Below, one piece after another: positions 9,183 to 56,699 of a stretch of DNA of 64,000 bases; position 1 is the stretch's first letter, and every line of letters starts with the position of its first letter. The stretch is taken from assembly GCA_031216445.1 (NCBI GenBank), contig CM062201.1:3527501-3591500 (forward strand), in the 5' to 3' direction. The notes under the pieces were generated by a model that had not been told where the DNA came from, made no database searches, and saw nothing but the letters and a program-made list of their open reading frames with translations. The translations under genes and the position numbers were made by a program. This DNA comes from Lateolabrax maculatus (taxonomy: Eukaryota > Chordata > Actinopteri > Acropomatiformes > Lateolabracidae).

Positions 9183-10240
9183 GGTCAAGTACTTATCTCT
9201 GTTTTCAGATATTGAGACTGAACTTGATATGGCTCAGTGTACTGAACTTCTTGAGGGTGGATGAACACTGTTGAATTAAGATTACCTAAAAACTGCTGAA
9301 TGTGCATGTGTTTTTGTGTTATGATGGATTGAGTACACGTTACTGCTAAACCTTGTTGACAGTTTCTTCTAGGTAATGGTTGATCCACCATGCGGGATGA
9401 GTGGCTTTCTGAACACCTTTACCTGCTTGACTCCATGGTAAGGATCAGACAAGAAAATACTTTTTTTTTTTTTTGTTCTTTTTTACAGGCTTGGAGTGTT
9501 CAGCAGCAAACTCAGTACTTCTATTTTTATATAATTCCTGTTCCCAGTTAGTGGATTTTGAGTACTTTTATAATTTTTTTTGTTTATGGTTTATGAGAAA
9601 ATGATTTGATTACAGTTAACATGTAACTAAGAGTTAAATCAAAGTATCCTGAATGCCATGATGTTAAGATGAAGGTGAAGGTCCACAAAGAGTGATCTAG
9701 AATCAGCTGTCAAATTGGAAATGCAAAAATTCATGGAAAAAGATAAGTCTGTATGTTCTTTCTTTTGGTAAGAATTGATCTCTTTGTGAACCAGCACCAT
9801 TGTACAAAAGAATACTTTCATTTAGCGCCACCTATTTTTCTTAGTGCTAAAGTGGATTCTGCTGGTGGAAGGTGAAGAGGCTGGACAAGCAGCTGCCAAC
9901 ACGGCCTGGTATTTTTTTAAAGGTAGTATCGGTAACAAATGGTATACCTTAAATTCTACTTTACCAATACTCCACAACATCTGTAGCTGTATTTCTTGTC
10001 AGTGTAGCTCATGCAGTGTTTGGGGGGGGCTGACTACAGCTGCCCCATTAGCAATGCTACCAGAGGCTTAATAGTCTCATAATTATGTATTGTATATATT
10101 GACACACTGGAATGTATTAATTAAATACATCCAAAATGATCTGCTTTAAGTGGTTTTGATCAAGTGTAACAAAATGTAAATGTGTATATAACTTTGAATA
10201 CGTATTGTTGGAGGTAAATGACCTTGACAAATGTTGGACA

Positions 10241-10246
10241 AATAAA
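10241..10246 (+). terminator. crebzf: Polyadenylation signal AATAAA, crebzf
   Basis: AATAAA lies about 1.06 kb after the stop codon, in AT-rich 3' UTR sequence. Human CREBZF also has a long, alternatively processed 3' UTR, so further sites downstream are possible. Confidence 0.55.
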
Positions 10247-11127
10247 TCATATTTTCATTATGTTTGAGTTACAAATATCTATTGTGTCTTGTTCTGTACT
10301 TTTGATATTAATGCATCTCTTTTTCTCTTTCTAAACAGCAAGCTCTCTGCCGATAAAGGTTACTTTTCCTGAACATTTGGGTCAAGTCTGGTAAAGGTTG
10401 TCAAAACAAATGACCAAGACCTCATTTGATGGAAGTACAAAGCACGCAGTATGAGAGGGCCCACAGGGGTCAATCATTCTGCCCACATTTTAGCCCATTT
10501 ACTTCAAATCATAGATACCTTTTTATTACAGCCAATCATTTATCAAATCTTTTTGAGTATTTTTATAAAATTACATTTAAAATCACATAGGGGTTTTTCA
10601 TGGGCCTGGGTCAGTCCGCTTTAGCTGTGCTGTGCAAAGCCTTGATGACATGCGTTTCTACTACTACCTCACGGTTCTGCTTGGTAATGCGGCCAACCTG
10701 CGATGGTCTCAGCCCCCTTTATATTCCAGCTGTGTGGCTGTAGTGGTGGCCAGAGAGTAAGCTCCCATTAAAAGCTGAGCTTCCCTCACACTTTGACATT
10801 ATTTCAGACATCTGCCTTATTCGGCGGTTTACTGTGTTAAGCTACTGCTGATGCTGCTTCACATTAAAAGCCTTCCACTGGCAAAACAGGAATGCTTTTA
10901 TTGTGAAAAAAGATCTAGGTGAGGGAAAGTTATATTAGGATTGCTATTCCTCAGCACAACAATTGTAATCAACCTGCTCAGTTTGGTTCAGCAGATGAGT
11001 TTTAAATATTGTAGGGAGGAAAAGTACAAACAGAAACGGCCACAGTGATCTGTTGGATGAAGAGCTGTGTGCAAAAGACTTGCTGTGGTTTTCTCCAGCA
11101 TATAATCAAGGTATTGCAGTGTGATAA

Positions 11128-11175
11128 GATAAGACTTTATTTATCCCACACTGGGGGAATTCACTTCTTACAGCA
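11128..11175 (+). mobile_element. LINE 3'-tail-like fragment
   Basis: The sequence aagactttatttatcccacac...gggaattcacttcttacagcag matches the well-known 3' end of abundant fish LINE copies. Only the tail is present. Confidence 0.5.
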
Positions 11176-11639
11176 GCAGATGGATACAGCATCAGATAAA
11201 TTAAACAGTGGAAATTATAAAGAATGAAGAGGTCAAGTGTAGAGCTCAAATGTAGATATGTAACAGGAGCAGCTTAAGGCACTGAAGGTGAACATAGTGC
11301 TGTAAAGACAGATAGTATTGTAAGTGACAGTGAATGACGCAGTATACAAATTATTGCACATGTTGGTTAAACAGTCTGATGGCAGTAAAAAAAACAAACA
11401 AAAAAAGCTCCATTGCTTGCGGTCGTTCACAGCCTAGCGTGACTAACCACCCCATCACGGAAAACCCCAAAAAGGGCACAGACCTACAAGTTTGAAATAC
11501 GTTCGAGCGAATATGTTGGTCTTTTTTTCATGGTTGCGCTGCCATTGTTTTCTAATACAGTAGAGAGCACGTACTGTTTTGAGGTCTCCTAGGACGGTTC
11601 CTTCATGTGCACGATTTAAACAAATAGTTTTGTGTTTTG

Positions 11640-11960
11640 TAAAAGTCTAGCCTGGTTTTGTCCAAAGGTAAAAAGAATCCACTTACCAACATGTTTTAAA
11701 GCTCAAAACACATTTATCAACCAGTGTTGACTCAGAAGTTACTGCAACCAGCCAAAATATTAAAGGTGTTGGTAGGCAGATTTTGTTAGCTTAGGACAAA
11801 GAAAGCTAGCTGTTCCTCGTTTCCAGTCTTTATACTAAGCCCAGCTAAAGGCTGTCGACTGTAAACTCATATTTATCATATAGATATGAAAGTGGTATCA
11901 ATCTTATTGTCTAACATGCGACTAGAAAGCAAATTAGTGTATTTAACAGCAACATAAATT
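11640..11960. repeat. Dispersed palindromic fish repeat, copy 1
   Basis: It contains agcctggttttgtccaaagg, then the mirrored half tttccagtctttatactaag and a degraded end with atgaaagtggtatcaatctt. The family has two inverted halves built around gcttagcttagcataaagac. Other copies are at about 18300-19197, 30690-30890, 38805-38900 and 43745-43905. Confidence 0.65.
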
Positions 11961-14364
11961 GGCTGAAATTATTTATTTTTGGAGATGTATATAAACATTT
12001 TAATAAATGGGTTGTAACACTAATATAGTTGTAAGCAGATAGGACCTTTTTAAGTGTTAATGTACAGTTTTTGTCAACAGTTATAACTTCTCCAATGAAG
12101 GCATTTTATATTATTGCAACTGTTGTCATTCATTATCTGTTTATACTACTGGTGTCCACAGGAGGGATTATAGTTAAAACATTTTATTAAACACATCTGC
12201 TTAGAACTACATTAGTGTTATAAAGTATTTATTCATTGTTTATATGCTGCTTATAATAGGGGGACTTACAGGTTAAATAATACTGCAGTCTTAGGTGTGC
12301 ACATGGAGTCAAGCTAAATGATTAATTTTGTTTTAAAAATGACATGATTTTAATCTTGAAAAATTAGACCAGGGAGGTTTACATCCTTCTCTGCACGTGT
12401 AGTTGCAGAAGCCCAGTGTGTGTTCATCTGGGTTCGAGGTTTGGCAAATTGACAGCCACACAGTAATAAGTATTTGACTTGAAGTACATGGGCTAAAACC
12501 CGCTTAAAACAACAGTATGATCCTTAAAGGTAGACTGCAGAATGTCAGCAGTCAGATGTTATTCCACTGTGTTACTTCAAACAACCTGAGAACCTTTTAA
12601 AGTCTAGTGAAGACATGATCATGAAATATCAGCCACCAAACCTTTATACCTGAAAAGGTAAAGTTTGCTGAGCAGTTACGGTGCTGACATCAACCAACAT
12701 AGGAACCAACTAAGTTGTGCTTTACACCTTGCAGATGCTGTCAGTATTTATCCTACACTGAATGTTGAGCAGCATAGAAAGTGTATTAGTTGTGTTGTGG
12801 GCAGCATTCCGAGTCAGCAGATTAGCTTAATTTAGCTGCATTCACAGATGAGACCTGGCCTCCAGCAGTGAAGTTGGCAGGCGATGTGTGGATGATCAAG
12901 GTCATTGTAAGAACATGAGAATCATGAAATCAGCTGGGAATTTTTGAAACACCCTCTGAATGTTTATCACTTTGCTTTAGATGATGTGCAGACTATTGTT
13001 GCATTATTGGGTTTATTTCCCAGTTAATATTTACATAACACTTACACTTTTAGGGAATTGTATCACCAAATCAACAACTGCAGAGTTGAGTCATTCAGTT
13101 GAAACAGGGTTCTCCACACATCCTCCTGCAAAATGTAACCAAATCAGGTGCTCCTCAGCTCGAAGACGTTTGAACACTACTGTGTCTGCATCAGTCATAA
13201 TTGACAAAGACATGAAGCAAACATAGACCAGGTGTACTATTTTCATTGGATACTTGGTTGAACAGGGTTTCCAATCTATTGGATAATAAATCAAAGGGTG
13301 GGAGTTGCTGTGGCCAGTGTCAAAGACCACACCCCTAACACCGTGTCTGAGACAAAAACACAGCTCTCAAAGTTTCAAAGATCAAAGTACAGAAAGTACA
13401 AGCATCCATTAAGTGTGAGAAATAAGAGGAGGCACAATTAATTCAGTTCCTTATGTAGACCAAAAGGCTCCAGACACAGTAATGTTGAAACGTTAGTCTG
13501 TTTACACAGTTGCAGGCTGTGAATCAATCGGTGTGCTCCAGTCCCTTCTGTCCTCTGATGAGTCATCAGGTTGTGTTGATTTTACAGTCTGCTGCCCACA
13601 AACTATTTTGCAGATTGTTTGGCTAATGCATGTACACACTGTTAACATTAAAGTCATTGAGTGCTGGTTGGCAGGCCCCCAAAGGTGTAGCAGAGTTAAC
13701 GATGCGACTCTAGTGACTGGGCCATTTTAAATTTGCAGCCTTTGGTACATTTTTGTAAATACTGAGTTTTAGTGTACATATTAAGCTAATCAAGATTAAT
13801 ATTCATCTGTAATGGCTTAAAAGCACTATTACAGAATTTGATTAATTCACTGTAGACAAAATGTTACCACAGTGATGTGGTACAGTACAGTGCACATTTT
13901 GCTGCAAAAAGTAGGCATTCGGGGCTTAGAAAAGATTCAGTTTGTTGGTGCCAAAACCTATGGGCATGTCTGACCTTATTTATATATGGTATCTAATAAA
14001 GTAACTTGATAGACACTGTGGCTTGGATTAAACATTGTTTTTGGAAAGCAGTGGACTTTTTTTCTTATTGCAGATATTTTGAGCAGTCAAATGCATTCCA
14101 CTAAAGTTCTACTTCCTGCATTTTGACATGTCACAGTGGATAAAAGCACAGGTTTAAATAATAAAGTGAATGAGGGCCAAATTCTAGTTAGTTGCCTCAA
14201 CTTAATTTAGCTGCCTCTGTTTCAGGGTCCTGGTATTGTTCATGCTGGCTCACTGTACCTGTCATGGGAGACTGTGACACTTGAATACACCAGAGCTACT
14301 GTCTCTCCTATGTATGACAATATGACAAGTATGACAAGTCAAACTGTCTAAAATGGAAAAACTA

Positions 14365-14470
14365 CAACTTGCATACCTGCACTGATAATGCCAGTCTCCA
14401 TTAACCATTTGACGGGTCTAGATAACAGATGTAAGTGACCACAGTGCCTTGCAGCGGTGTGGTCCCCTAC
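14365..14470 (-). pseudogene. Possible decayed ankyrin-repeat exon
   Basis: Between an AG (cttcctgtag) and a GT (gtatgc) on the minus strand, one frame reads GDHTAARHCGHLHLL...VKWLMETG. This resembles an ankyrin repeat core (TPLHxAAxxGHLxxVxxLL) missing a few residues. No partner exons were found and neighbouring frames have stops. It may be chance. Confidence 0.25.
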
Positions 14471-15605
14471 AGGAAGATCCGTGCAAGTGACAGGTAATCT
14501 CAGCAAAGATTCAGGTAGATTGAAAAACAACCAATATTTCAGGTTTATCGCTGGATAAATTGGTGGCAGCACAAATATGGCTTTATTGACCAACATTGTG
14601 AATGAAATCTTCTGCAGGAATATTTATCGAAGATCAATCAAGGAGACATGGGAAACGCCACATCACAGTGTACTGCTACCTAAATCTGAAGATGGCTATT
14701 TCTAACTCTGTCATGTGTGATGACTCTATTGGATATCAGATCCAAACAAGGAAAGACGTCAACCATTGCTGTCCTAGCAACAGCATAGCCTCTCTACAGT
14801 CTCTCTTATCCAGTGTCAACAACCAGGCTCCAGCCTGTTGTGTCTAAACCTGAATACAGAAGATATCTAGCAGACCTTGGTCTACCAGAGGCCAGAGACA
14901 ACTCGGCTTTGTCAGGCACACAGAGTGAGACAGGAGAACAGAGACAGACAGTTGACCTGACCTGTGAAGCACTGTCTTAAGTTACCTTTAACCTACAAGA
15001 GGGAAATTTAACATACAAGAAGGAAAAATCCTTCACAAACATGAATAGATTACCAGAACACCTTTTAAACATGATGCCGTACACCTGTCTGTCCAAAGTA
15101 AAATCCATATAAGGATATTGGGGTGATGAGGATATGTGGAAACACATTTATTTGAATGATATATGATAATTCACATAAAATGTTTAAAAAAAATGTTTTA
15201 GCTTTAGAAGGCTGTATGCCTCACCACCATTTCTAAAGATATATGAATGTTTTGAGTCTCTTTTGATCTGAATTCTAACTAGTTTTAAGGCTTGCTGCAA
15301 ACTAACAGTATGCATTAATTTCATGTGTTCTTACGAAGATATAATCTTGTCTTTTTGAACAGATGTGTGGTGTAGGTATTTGTGCTTTTATTCATTTTTA
15401 CATATCAACCAAAAAGGAAAAAATCAGACTACATATGAAAAAATATAGTTGTGGGGGGTGGTGCCCCAAACCACTGGAGGTGTCTTCCCCCAGAAGCATT
15501 TTTTACATTTTTATAATTGTTGTAAAAATCAATTAAATATTTGGTTTCATGAATCTCCCTAAAACAGGTTGGGAAATGTTTTGCTGTGTATACATTTGTC
15601 AAAAC

Positions 15606-15729
15606 TATGGAGGCCCATTTGTGCCGCTGTGATAAAAAAAATAACGATCTGATATGAGATGATATCTCATAATTATGACTTACAGGATCGTTATTTTTTT
15701 CATCACAATGGCACAAATGGGCTTCCATA
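15606..15729. mobile_element. MITE-like palindrome with 44-bp arms
   Basis: Arm 15606-15649 (starting tatggaggcccatttgtgcc) is the reverse complement of 15686-15729, with about four mismatches. The 36-nt centre is AT-rich (tgatatgagatgatatctc...). A short non-autonomous element without a gene is the simplest reading. Confidence 0.8.
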
Positions 15730-16299
15730 CAAAACAGAGATCCTTAAACACCAACAAGGTAAAATTCAGTAAAGTTGCCTCAGAAATCTAACTCCACAAC
15801 AGAAATAACATCTACAAACGGCAACTGTTTGTGCCTGCAGGCAACACATAAATGTTAACTTTGCTGGAAGTAATTAGGCAGCAAAGTAACATAAGGTGGG
15901 TATCTTTCCCCCATCTGTTCAAGACGGCCTGCTAGTGGCACACCTAAATGGAATGCAGCCTTTATCAATGTTAATTACACCTGTGTGGACAAGTCCTAAC
16001 ATCTGCTGTGGAAAAGGGTTTCATGGAGAAAGACTGGGCCGTGCACCTTCACCACAGCAGGTGTATTGGTGTGGTTTACTAGAAGGTACAGTTTGTCTAT
16101 GGGATATTTTGGCAATAATGAACGCTGCATCTCTTTCAAACAGATTAAAAATGTCAGCACACTATTTCATCATTGTGAACAAACAACACAGGACCACACA
16201 GACGTTGTCAAAGTTATTATTGTAGAATACTTTGATGTATTTTTTTCTTTCATACAGACAAAAGGTGTTGGACTTAATTCCCATTAAATTCTCTTAGAT

Positions 16300-19200
16300 T
16301 TCCATACAGATTTAGTCTACAGTATACAGGTGTGTTCTTTCTCATATATAGATATTTATTCGCTTAAATAACAGGCAGGTAACTCTTTAATATATTCAAT
16401 AGTCTTTATGTTTTTTTTTTCTTTTTTTGGTCTTTTTTCTTTTCAGCACAGTTAAGGCTGCATTTTCTGTCTGCAGAACAGCACTGCATTGTGCAAGAAG
16501 GGGGACCATTCCACACAATATTTACAACAGTATGTATAATGAATAATGTAAAACCTTAATTTCTTCCAATCGTAACATGGCAGTAAATACTTTGTAGCAG
16601 ATCTAAAAGAGCAGCCTAAACAACGCATGGAGGCATTGCACTTCTGCAGTCTCTAGCTCTGCATCGCCTTCCAGTTCTCCATCCTCCCTGGGTCCCCACT
16701 TTGTCCAGTCCTTTAGATCATAATGAGGTACATCTGGATCTCCTGTTCCCTATTTACAGAGTGGTGTCTCTGGTCTTAAGAGACTATAAGCATCTCCACA
16801 CCTCTGCACACTTCAGGGGCTGTTCAGTGGACAGAAAACACAGCCCTCAGAATATGCTCAGGAGAATGTGCAACTGTCTTTTTCCATCAGTGGGAGCACC
16901 GGTGGAGAAAATCAAAAATAATCATAATCATAATAATCATAATATACAAGCGCTTCCATTTTGTTGTTCCTCTCTTTACAAAAAGCAATAGGGTTAAAAG
17001 AAAGAAACATCAAAAATTAAATTTAAAAAAAAGTGTAACAGGAACATAGTACCTGTAAATCAAAGATGCACATGTGCACATTTGGGCGGTCTGTACAGTA
17101 GTGGTGCAGTTGTACAATTTATAATTTTGATAAATATAATATATTCTTTTTCACATTGTGTTTTGCCTTCTGTGAAACTGTCTCACAACATCATGATGTA
17201 ACATGGCTGGACGGATGGACAGAGATGGCTGGAGCTGGACAGTCAAATTTACACCACTGCGTTATTATTCGCCTGTTGTTCGCCGTGTATGTGCGCGCGT
17301 GTCTGTGTGTGTTTTTCTGTATACCGCGGAAAGCATTGGTAGAGCTGTGCTAAGAGGTGCTGAAATAGAATAGGTTAGACTTTGAACAGGATATGAGTGT
17401 GTGCATGTGTGTGTGTGTGTGAGAGACAGAGAGAGAGAGAGGGAGAGAGCAGATGTGGAGAGATCATAGCACACAGTAGTGACAGTAGCCTAAATGATTT
17501 ACCAACACATAAAGAGTGACATTAATGATACCAAATGCATGCTTCAAAACAGACAGACCAATACAATGTCACCACCCGCCCGCTCGGACAGGTCAGGTCA
17601 GGTCAGGTCGGGGTGGCGGCGATGATGATGAGCATTCAAGAAGACAGAGTTCTGTACAGGTAAGGGTGTTCCCAGAGAGCCCTGCACACATCCTGAAACA
17701 GAACTAGCAGGACAGACATGTTTCTCTCGCTGTGTTTGCATGTGTTATCATCTCTGTTTCTAATCCTACGTCTGGGGGACAGGTGTCGATGCGGCAGTCT
17801 GTTGCATATTGTCTGCCCTCACCTTTTCCTTTGGTGGTGGGACTAGGTGTTAACTTAGGGAAGTCAAGGGGGGGATAACCGAGGGGAAGCGGGAGGGAGA
17901 GAGGTTTGCATTGCAGTCACACTCCGAGGCAACATGAAGTCAGCGGTTCACCCACACCTAGTGCAACATGGGATACAGGAGGGTCACTCTCACACCCAGT
18001 CTGGAATGTGATGCGGCTGTTTGGAATGTTATGTTCCATGGAATGTCGAGGTGGAGTTCGGCGAGGTGACGGTGGAATGTGATGTCACGGGCGTTGCACC
18101 CGTCGTCACACGGGCGGCTGTGCAAATGTTTTCTGTGATTTTTTCTTTCTTCCTTTTTTTATTGATTTTTTTTTTGTCGGGTGTGCTCATGCAGTGTGTT
18201 GCGCCCTTTTACATTGGACAGCTTCAGCATGATATGTCTCAAAGCAGTAGTTCAACAGATTTTTGCAATACGCTCATTCATATCTGTGCATTCAATGTGA
18301 AGCTGAAGTCAACAGCCCGTTAGCTTAGCTTAGCATACTGAATGGAAACAGGGGGAAACAACTAGCCTGACTTCGTCCAAAAGTGTCAAAAATCCTTCTA
18401 CCAGCACCTCTCAAGCTGTAAAAACATTGTTTTAATTGGGGATATGTGCCAGACAATTACGACAAGACTCCAGGAAGTTACTGAGCATGCTGGCCACAGT
18501 GTGAAAGTATGATGAAAACCCACTAAGGACAACAAGGCCCAGAATGATTTATTCATATCACATATCACATTTTTCCAGCACTTCGAGCAGTATATACAAA
18601 TAATTCCTAATGATAAAATTGATTTAATGAATGCGACCTGGACCTGGATAAGCAGCATAAAAATGGATAGATGGATTAACCACTTAAAAATAATGAATTC
18701 ATTTAAGCTTTTGCTAAAACCAACACTTGCCCATGATAAGACATTGAACTTCCTGCTACTGTGTCAAACAGCAGCGACAGTGTTATCTGCAGGTCTGGTG
18801 GTGCTGACTCAGCAGCATCCTGCAGCACAATCCACTGTCACAACAATCCCACCTACAGTTTGTAAGTGTGGAAATGTCTCTCGACAGCCAAGAGAAAATA
18901 TTTGACTTCATTCAAGACTTTTTAATACCTTCTAATGCCTCTTATTGAGGAAACCAGCAGAGATTAAACAAACGAGATACAACTTGTCAGTTAGGGAGCT
19001 CTAGAGGTGCTGGTAGGCAGGGCTTTATTTTTCGTAATTTGTCGTACCCGTTTCCATTCTTTATGCTAAGATAAGCTAACCTGCTGCCGGCTGTAGCCTG
19101 GCATTTAGCGGTCAGACGTGCAAGTGTTATTGATGATCTCATCTAACTCTCAGCAAATAAGCGCATTTTCAAAAATGTCAAACTGTTCCTTTAAAGTATC

Positions 19201-21151
19201 CCAGTAGGCTAATTGTACATCATGACGATGGTGGAATGCACAATATTTGACACAAGGACATGACACACAACCTCTCATTGGCTGTACCTGATAGATCTGA
19301 GTGGGCTTTGGACCTAAAGCTAAAACTGAACACAGACATTAGAGTTGGGCCTGATTGCTCCAGCGGTTGGCTGACATCAAACAGTGATTCCTTTTCCTCT
19401 CTGTAAAAATGACTGGATGGAACACCCAACGGATGGAATGAAACAATCTCTTTGTCCACAATACTCATGGAGAGGGCACTGGTATCTACAGGATGGAGAC
19501 GAGCCAGTGGCACGTGAGCAGGAGCAGGTTCGGAGTGAGTGTACATTAGTCTTAAAGGGCCATCGCCTGTGCATCGTGTTTTTGATGGCATTTAAAGGGT
19601 TAATGCTTCACAAGCATTCAGCTTTTTTTCCCAAAAAAGCTGACTGACACACACACACACACACACACATGCCCACACCCACCGACGAAAGATCAGCAGA
19701 GACCAGGTGAGACGACATGAGCAAGCAGGATACAACCAAATGGGCCGAGGAACAGTGAGAGGAGATGATGGAGCGCGCAAAACAGAAATGAAGAGACTGG
19801 AAGAGGACGTCCCCCATGGGCTCGCCCTGGGCAATCTCTAGAGTTATTACCCACACATACTCATCAGTTCATCAACATGGCAGGAGGATGTAAATTAAGT
19901 CAGTAATGTATGTATACATGTATACATCACAATTAATGAGAGATCCCACACACTGTGCCTTCGCCTAGCAGGGTGGACAGTATTACAGATAACAGGTCAT
20001 GTGGACGTATGGGGCGGCATTCAAGGACCGGGCAGGTTGGGCTGGAAAAAGAACAGTGATGGACATGAAGAGTTCTGTGTTGTCGCTTCCCAAACATTCA
20101 AATTATATATACATATACTGTATATATATGTATCCCAACCCCCCCCCCCCCAAGTTGTTTTTTGCAGTCATTCTAGTATTTACTATTAGGTTTAAATGAA
20201 CAGTATCTTTGTTTGCAATTTCTGTTTTTGTTATGCTTTTGTTTTTTTCAGAAGAGACAAGACAATACACGTACACACATTGAGAGAGAGAGAGAGAGAG
20301 GAAGGAAAAGAAAAGAAAATTTGTAAAATGTAGAATTTCAAGGAGACAGAAAAGAACAAAATGAACCAGTGTAAAACAAAGAAATGAATGAGCACCATTA
20401 TGTTGGGAAACAAATGAACCGGAGGATGGAATTGACTGAAGTCTAGTTAAAGTTTTAACAAAGCTGGAGTGGCTGGAGTTTGGAGCGGGGGGGTGGGGGT
20501 GGTGGTGTGGGGGGGGGGGTGGTGGTGGTGGCATGGCAGGTAGGTGGGCAATGACAACAACACTGATGATGAACACCAACAGAAACAGAGTGAGTCAGCC
20601 TCTGGCCCTTATGTGGCCCTGTTCTGCTGAAGCGTTGAGGGATGTGTCATTTTATTTATTTTTTTAAAAGATGTCCGTCCCCCTTCCCTCCCCCAACCTG
20701 CCGTCCCTCAGGACAACGCAGACGAGAGACCTGTGCGGGTGTGTGACGAGTATGCGTGAGGCCAGGCTAGGTGGGGCGGACTGGGCTGTTCGGGGAAGGG
20801 CGACAGACGGTGGGGGATGGGTTCGTGGGGTGGGGGGGTGGTGGTGGCAGGGGGGTAGGGGGAGAGCGGTGGTGGCAGGGAGGCAAGACTGAGAGGGCTG
20901 GAGCGAGGGCGAGGGGAGGGAAAGCGGCAATGTTCTCGGGGAGTCGCAAGCAGAAGTCTCCAGCCATTGTCCAGTCCCTCCTGCACCTCCCTCGTCCTTC
21001 ACTCCCTCCTGCTGGCCTGTCGTGAGGGAGATCTGATGAAAATGTCATATGTGAGTCCTCAGCCCTCTCTTCCGCTCCCCCTTCCTCCCCCTCCCCAAGA
21101 CTCTGTTTCCCTTCTCCTCCCCCACAATCCCCCCACCCAGGTTCAGCTCAG
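16300..21151 (-). other. atp2b3: Probable atp2b3 3' UTR and downstream flank
   Basis: The stretch after the atp2b3 stop (minus strand) has no other confident gene. It includes C/T-rich and GGT-rich low complexity (20490-21130), a GA run (20281-20300), a CA run (about 19648-19670), and the repeat copy at 18300-19197. I cannot place the poly(A) site: several AATAAA complements occur in AT-rich sequence. A 48-codon open frame at 16603-16749 (minus) is treated under findings. Confidence 0.45.
18300..19197. repeat. Dispersed palindromic fish repeat, copy 2 (both halves)
   Basis: The left half contains gttagcttagcttagcatac and aaacagggggaaacaactagc. The right half contains the mirrored tttccattctttatgctaag and ends in catctaactctcagcaaata ... 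aactgttcctttaaag. It is the longest copy here, probably with unrelated sequence in the middle. Confidence 0.7.
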
Positions 21152-55124
<33,973 letters not shown>

Positions 55125-55720
55125 GTCAGTAAGGTTGTTTTTTTTTCTGTTTTTGGTCTTCCTTTCTGTCCGTAGTCTGTCCTCAAATCAGTTCCCCCTT
55201 CGTTTGGTTGGTGCAGGGTTGTTCATGTGCTCAATAGTCAGAATCTTGGGTCTGTCCTGATTTCTTAATTAAAAATGTGCAATATGACGATACACCTAAA
55301 CCCCTTTATAATTTAATTAAAGGGCAATGAAGGGGCGAGGGTTGTTTATTTTTTTCCTCCTCACTATCTTGGCCTAACCTCCCACTGCTCCTTTAATTCT
55401 CCATAATAGGTGGAGGAGGAGGAGGAGGAGGGTGAGGGGGATCAAGGACAGCGAGCAGGGGCACTTCAGAAGCGTGATGTCTGAATGAATCCAGCTTTCT
55501 TTTCCTCCGTCTCCTCTGGGACTCCGCTCTTTCCTCGTTTCTGTCCCCCTCCCTCCAGGGTCACGGCCAGTCCATGGATGGACGGGCTGACGGACTTACA
55601 GACAGGGACGGAGGGATGATGGACGGATGGAGAGAGGGGTGAGCAGGGCAAAGGCGGCTGATAAATCAGTGACAGGAAGTGGATCCAGTTCAGAGGTAGC
55701 TACTGCTGCACCACCAGGAC
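55125..55720 (-). other. atp2b3: atp2b3 5' UTR part of exon 2
   Basis: A pyrimidine-tract acceptor (cttgccctcttag) at 55722-55721 begins the exon, which runs through untranslated sequence into the ATG. The leader contains GGA repeats and short upstream ATGs. The leader boundary is inferred from splice signals alone. Confidence 0.55.
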
Positions 55721-56069
55721 CTAAGAGGGCAAGGAAGAGATAAAACATTACCACTCTGTTCTATTGATCTCTCTGTGTCATTACATCAAATAATTTCTGA
55801 GGCGTGCTGGGACTGGATTCAGCTGTGAACTTGTTGTTTGATGCAGTGGCAAAAAAATCTACCAATAATACATCAGTCTTAATCCAAATAAATACACAGG
55901 CATTTTACAAAATGGGTACAAACATAATACATTTGATTATCTATGAATGTAAGATCATTATTGGTATAACAATAGCCCCATGAGAACACTTAAACCTGCT
56001 CAGTTTTTCCACTTATTTAGCATACAAACTACTACCTTATAAAATGGATATGGCTAAACTGTGAGCAAA

Positions 56070-56420
56070 CAGTGACTTATTTACACATCCAGCTGACACT
56101 AAGCAACATCAGCATTCATTTGGAGTTGTGTTTTTTGCCACCAAATGTAAGTCCTATAAAGTCCAAATTCACTCTCCTTTTGGCTCTGTTTTTGGTCCCC
56201 ACCAACTCCTGAGAAAAATAATCTGCCTCTTCAGCCACTAGTCGCAAACATTGTCCGCCTGCTGTCTGGTGCTGAGCAGGTAGCGTACATTTGGGTTTTT
56301 TAAGCTCACTGCTGCGTCTGCAGTCATGTTGCAGGACGTAAAAACTATGAATTAAAAGACGCTAAAATGCTCCAAAAGAGGTAAAAGGAGCTGCAGAGTT
56401 GCTAATTATTATCCATGGTT
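56070..56420. repeat. Dispersed repeat, copy B
   Basis: It contains acacatccagctgacactaa, gctctgtttttggtccccac caactcctg and ggtgctgagcaggt, and is related to copy A at 48640-49030. Confidence 0.6.
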
Positions 56421-56699
56421 CATCACTACGAGTGACATCTTTCGCATTATACTATTATAAGTCTTAGATTGAGGTTTGCATCATTGCATCTCAGCAACAC
56501 TGTTTCCAACAAGCTCCGAAAATCAAACAATCTCCTAAATGTTTCTTTTGCTTTCATCTACTAAGAATTTTACATGATGGTATTTGGAAAGAAAAAAATT
56601 ATAAAGCTATAAAATTTTTCATCTGATATTGAGTGTACTGGATATCATTACATCACCACCTTCCCTGAGTAAACTGTTACAGTATGCTGTTATTCTATA

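Larger units (their letters stand above)
10260..16300. other. Intergenic region, crebzf to atp2b3 3' end
   Basis: I find no confident gene. Contents: a LINE 3'-tail-like piece at about 11128-11170, a palindromic fish repeat at 11640-11960, a possible decayed coding relic at 14348-14980 and a MITE-like palindrome at 15606-15729. The rest is AT-rich unique-looking sequence. Confidence 0.6.

Noticed and set aside
9844..10071. 75-codon frame in the crebzf 3' UTR
   Set aside because: No family resemblance; it lies between the crebzf stop and its poly(A) signal.
20664..21048. Proline- and glycine-rich open frames on both strands
   Set aside because: Low-complexity GGT/CCA sequence in the presumed 3' UTR; no conserved motifs.
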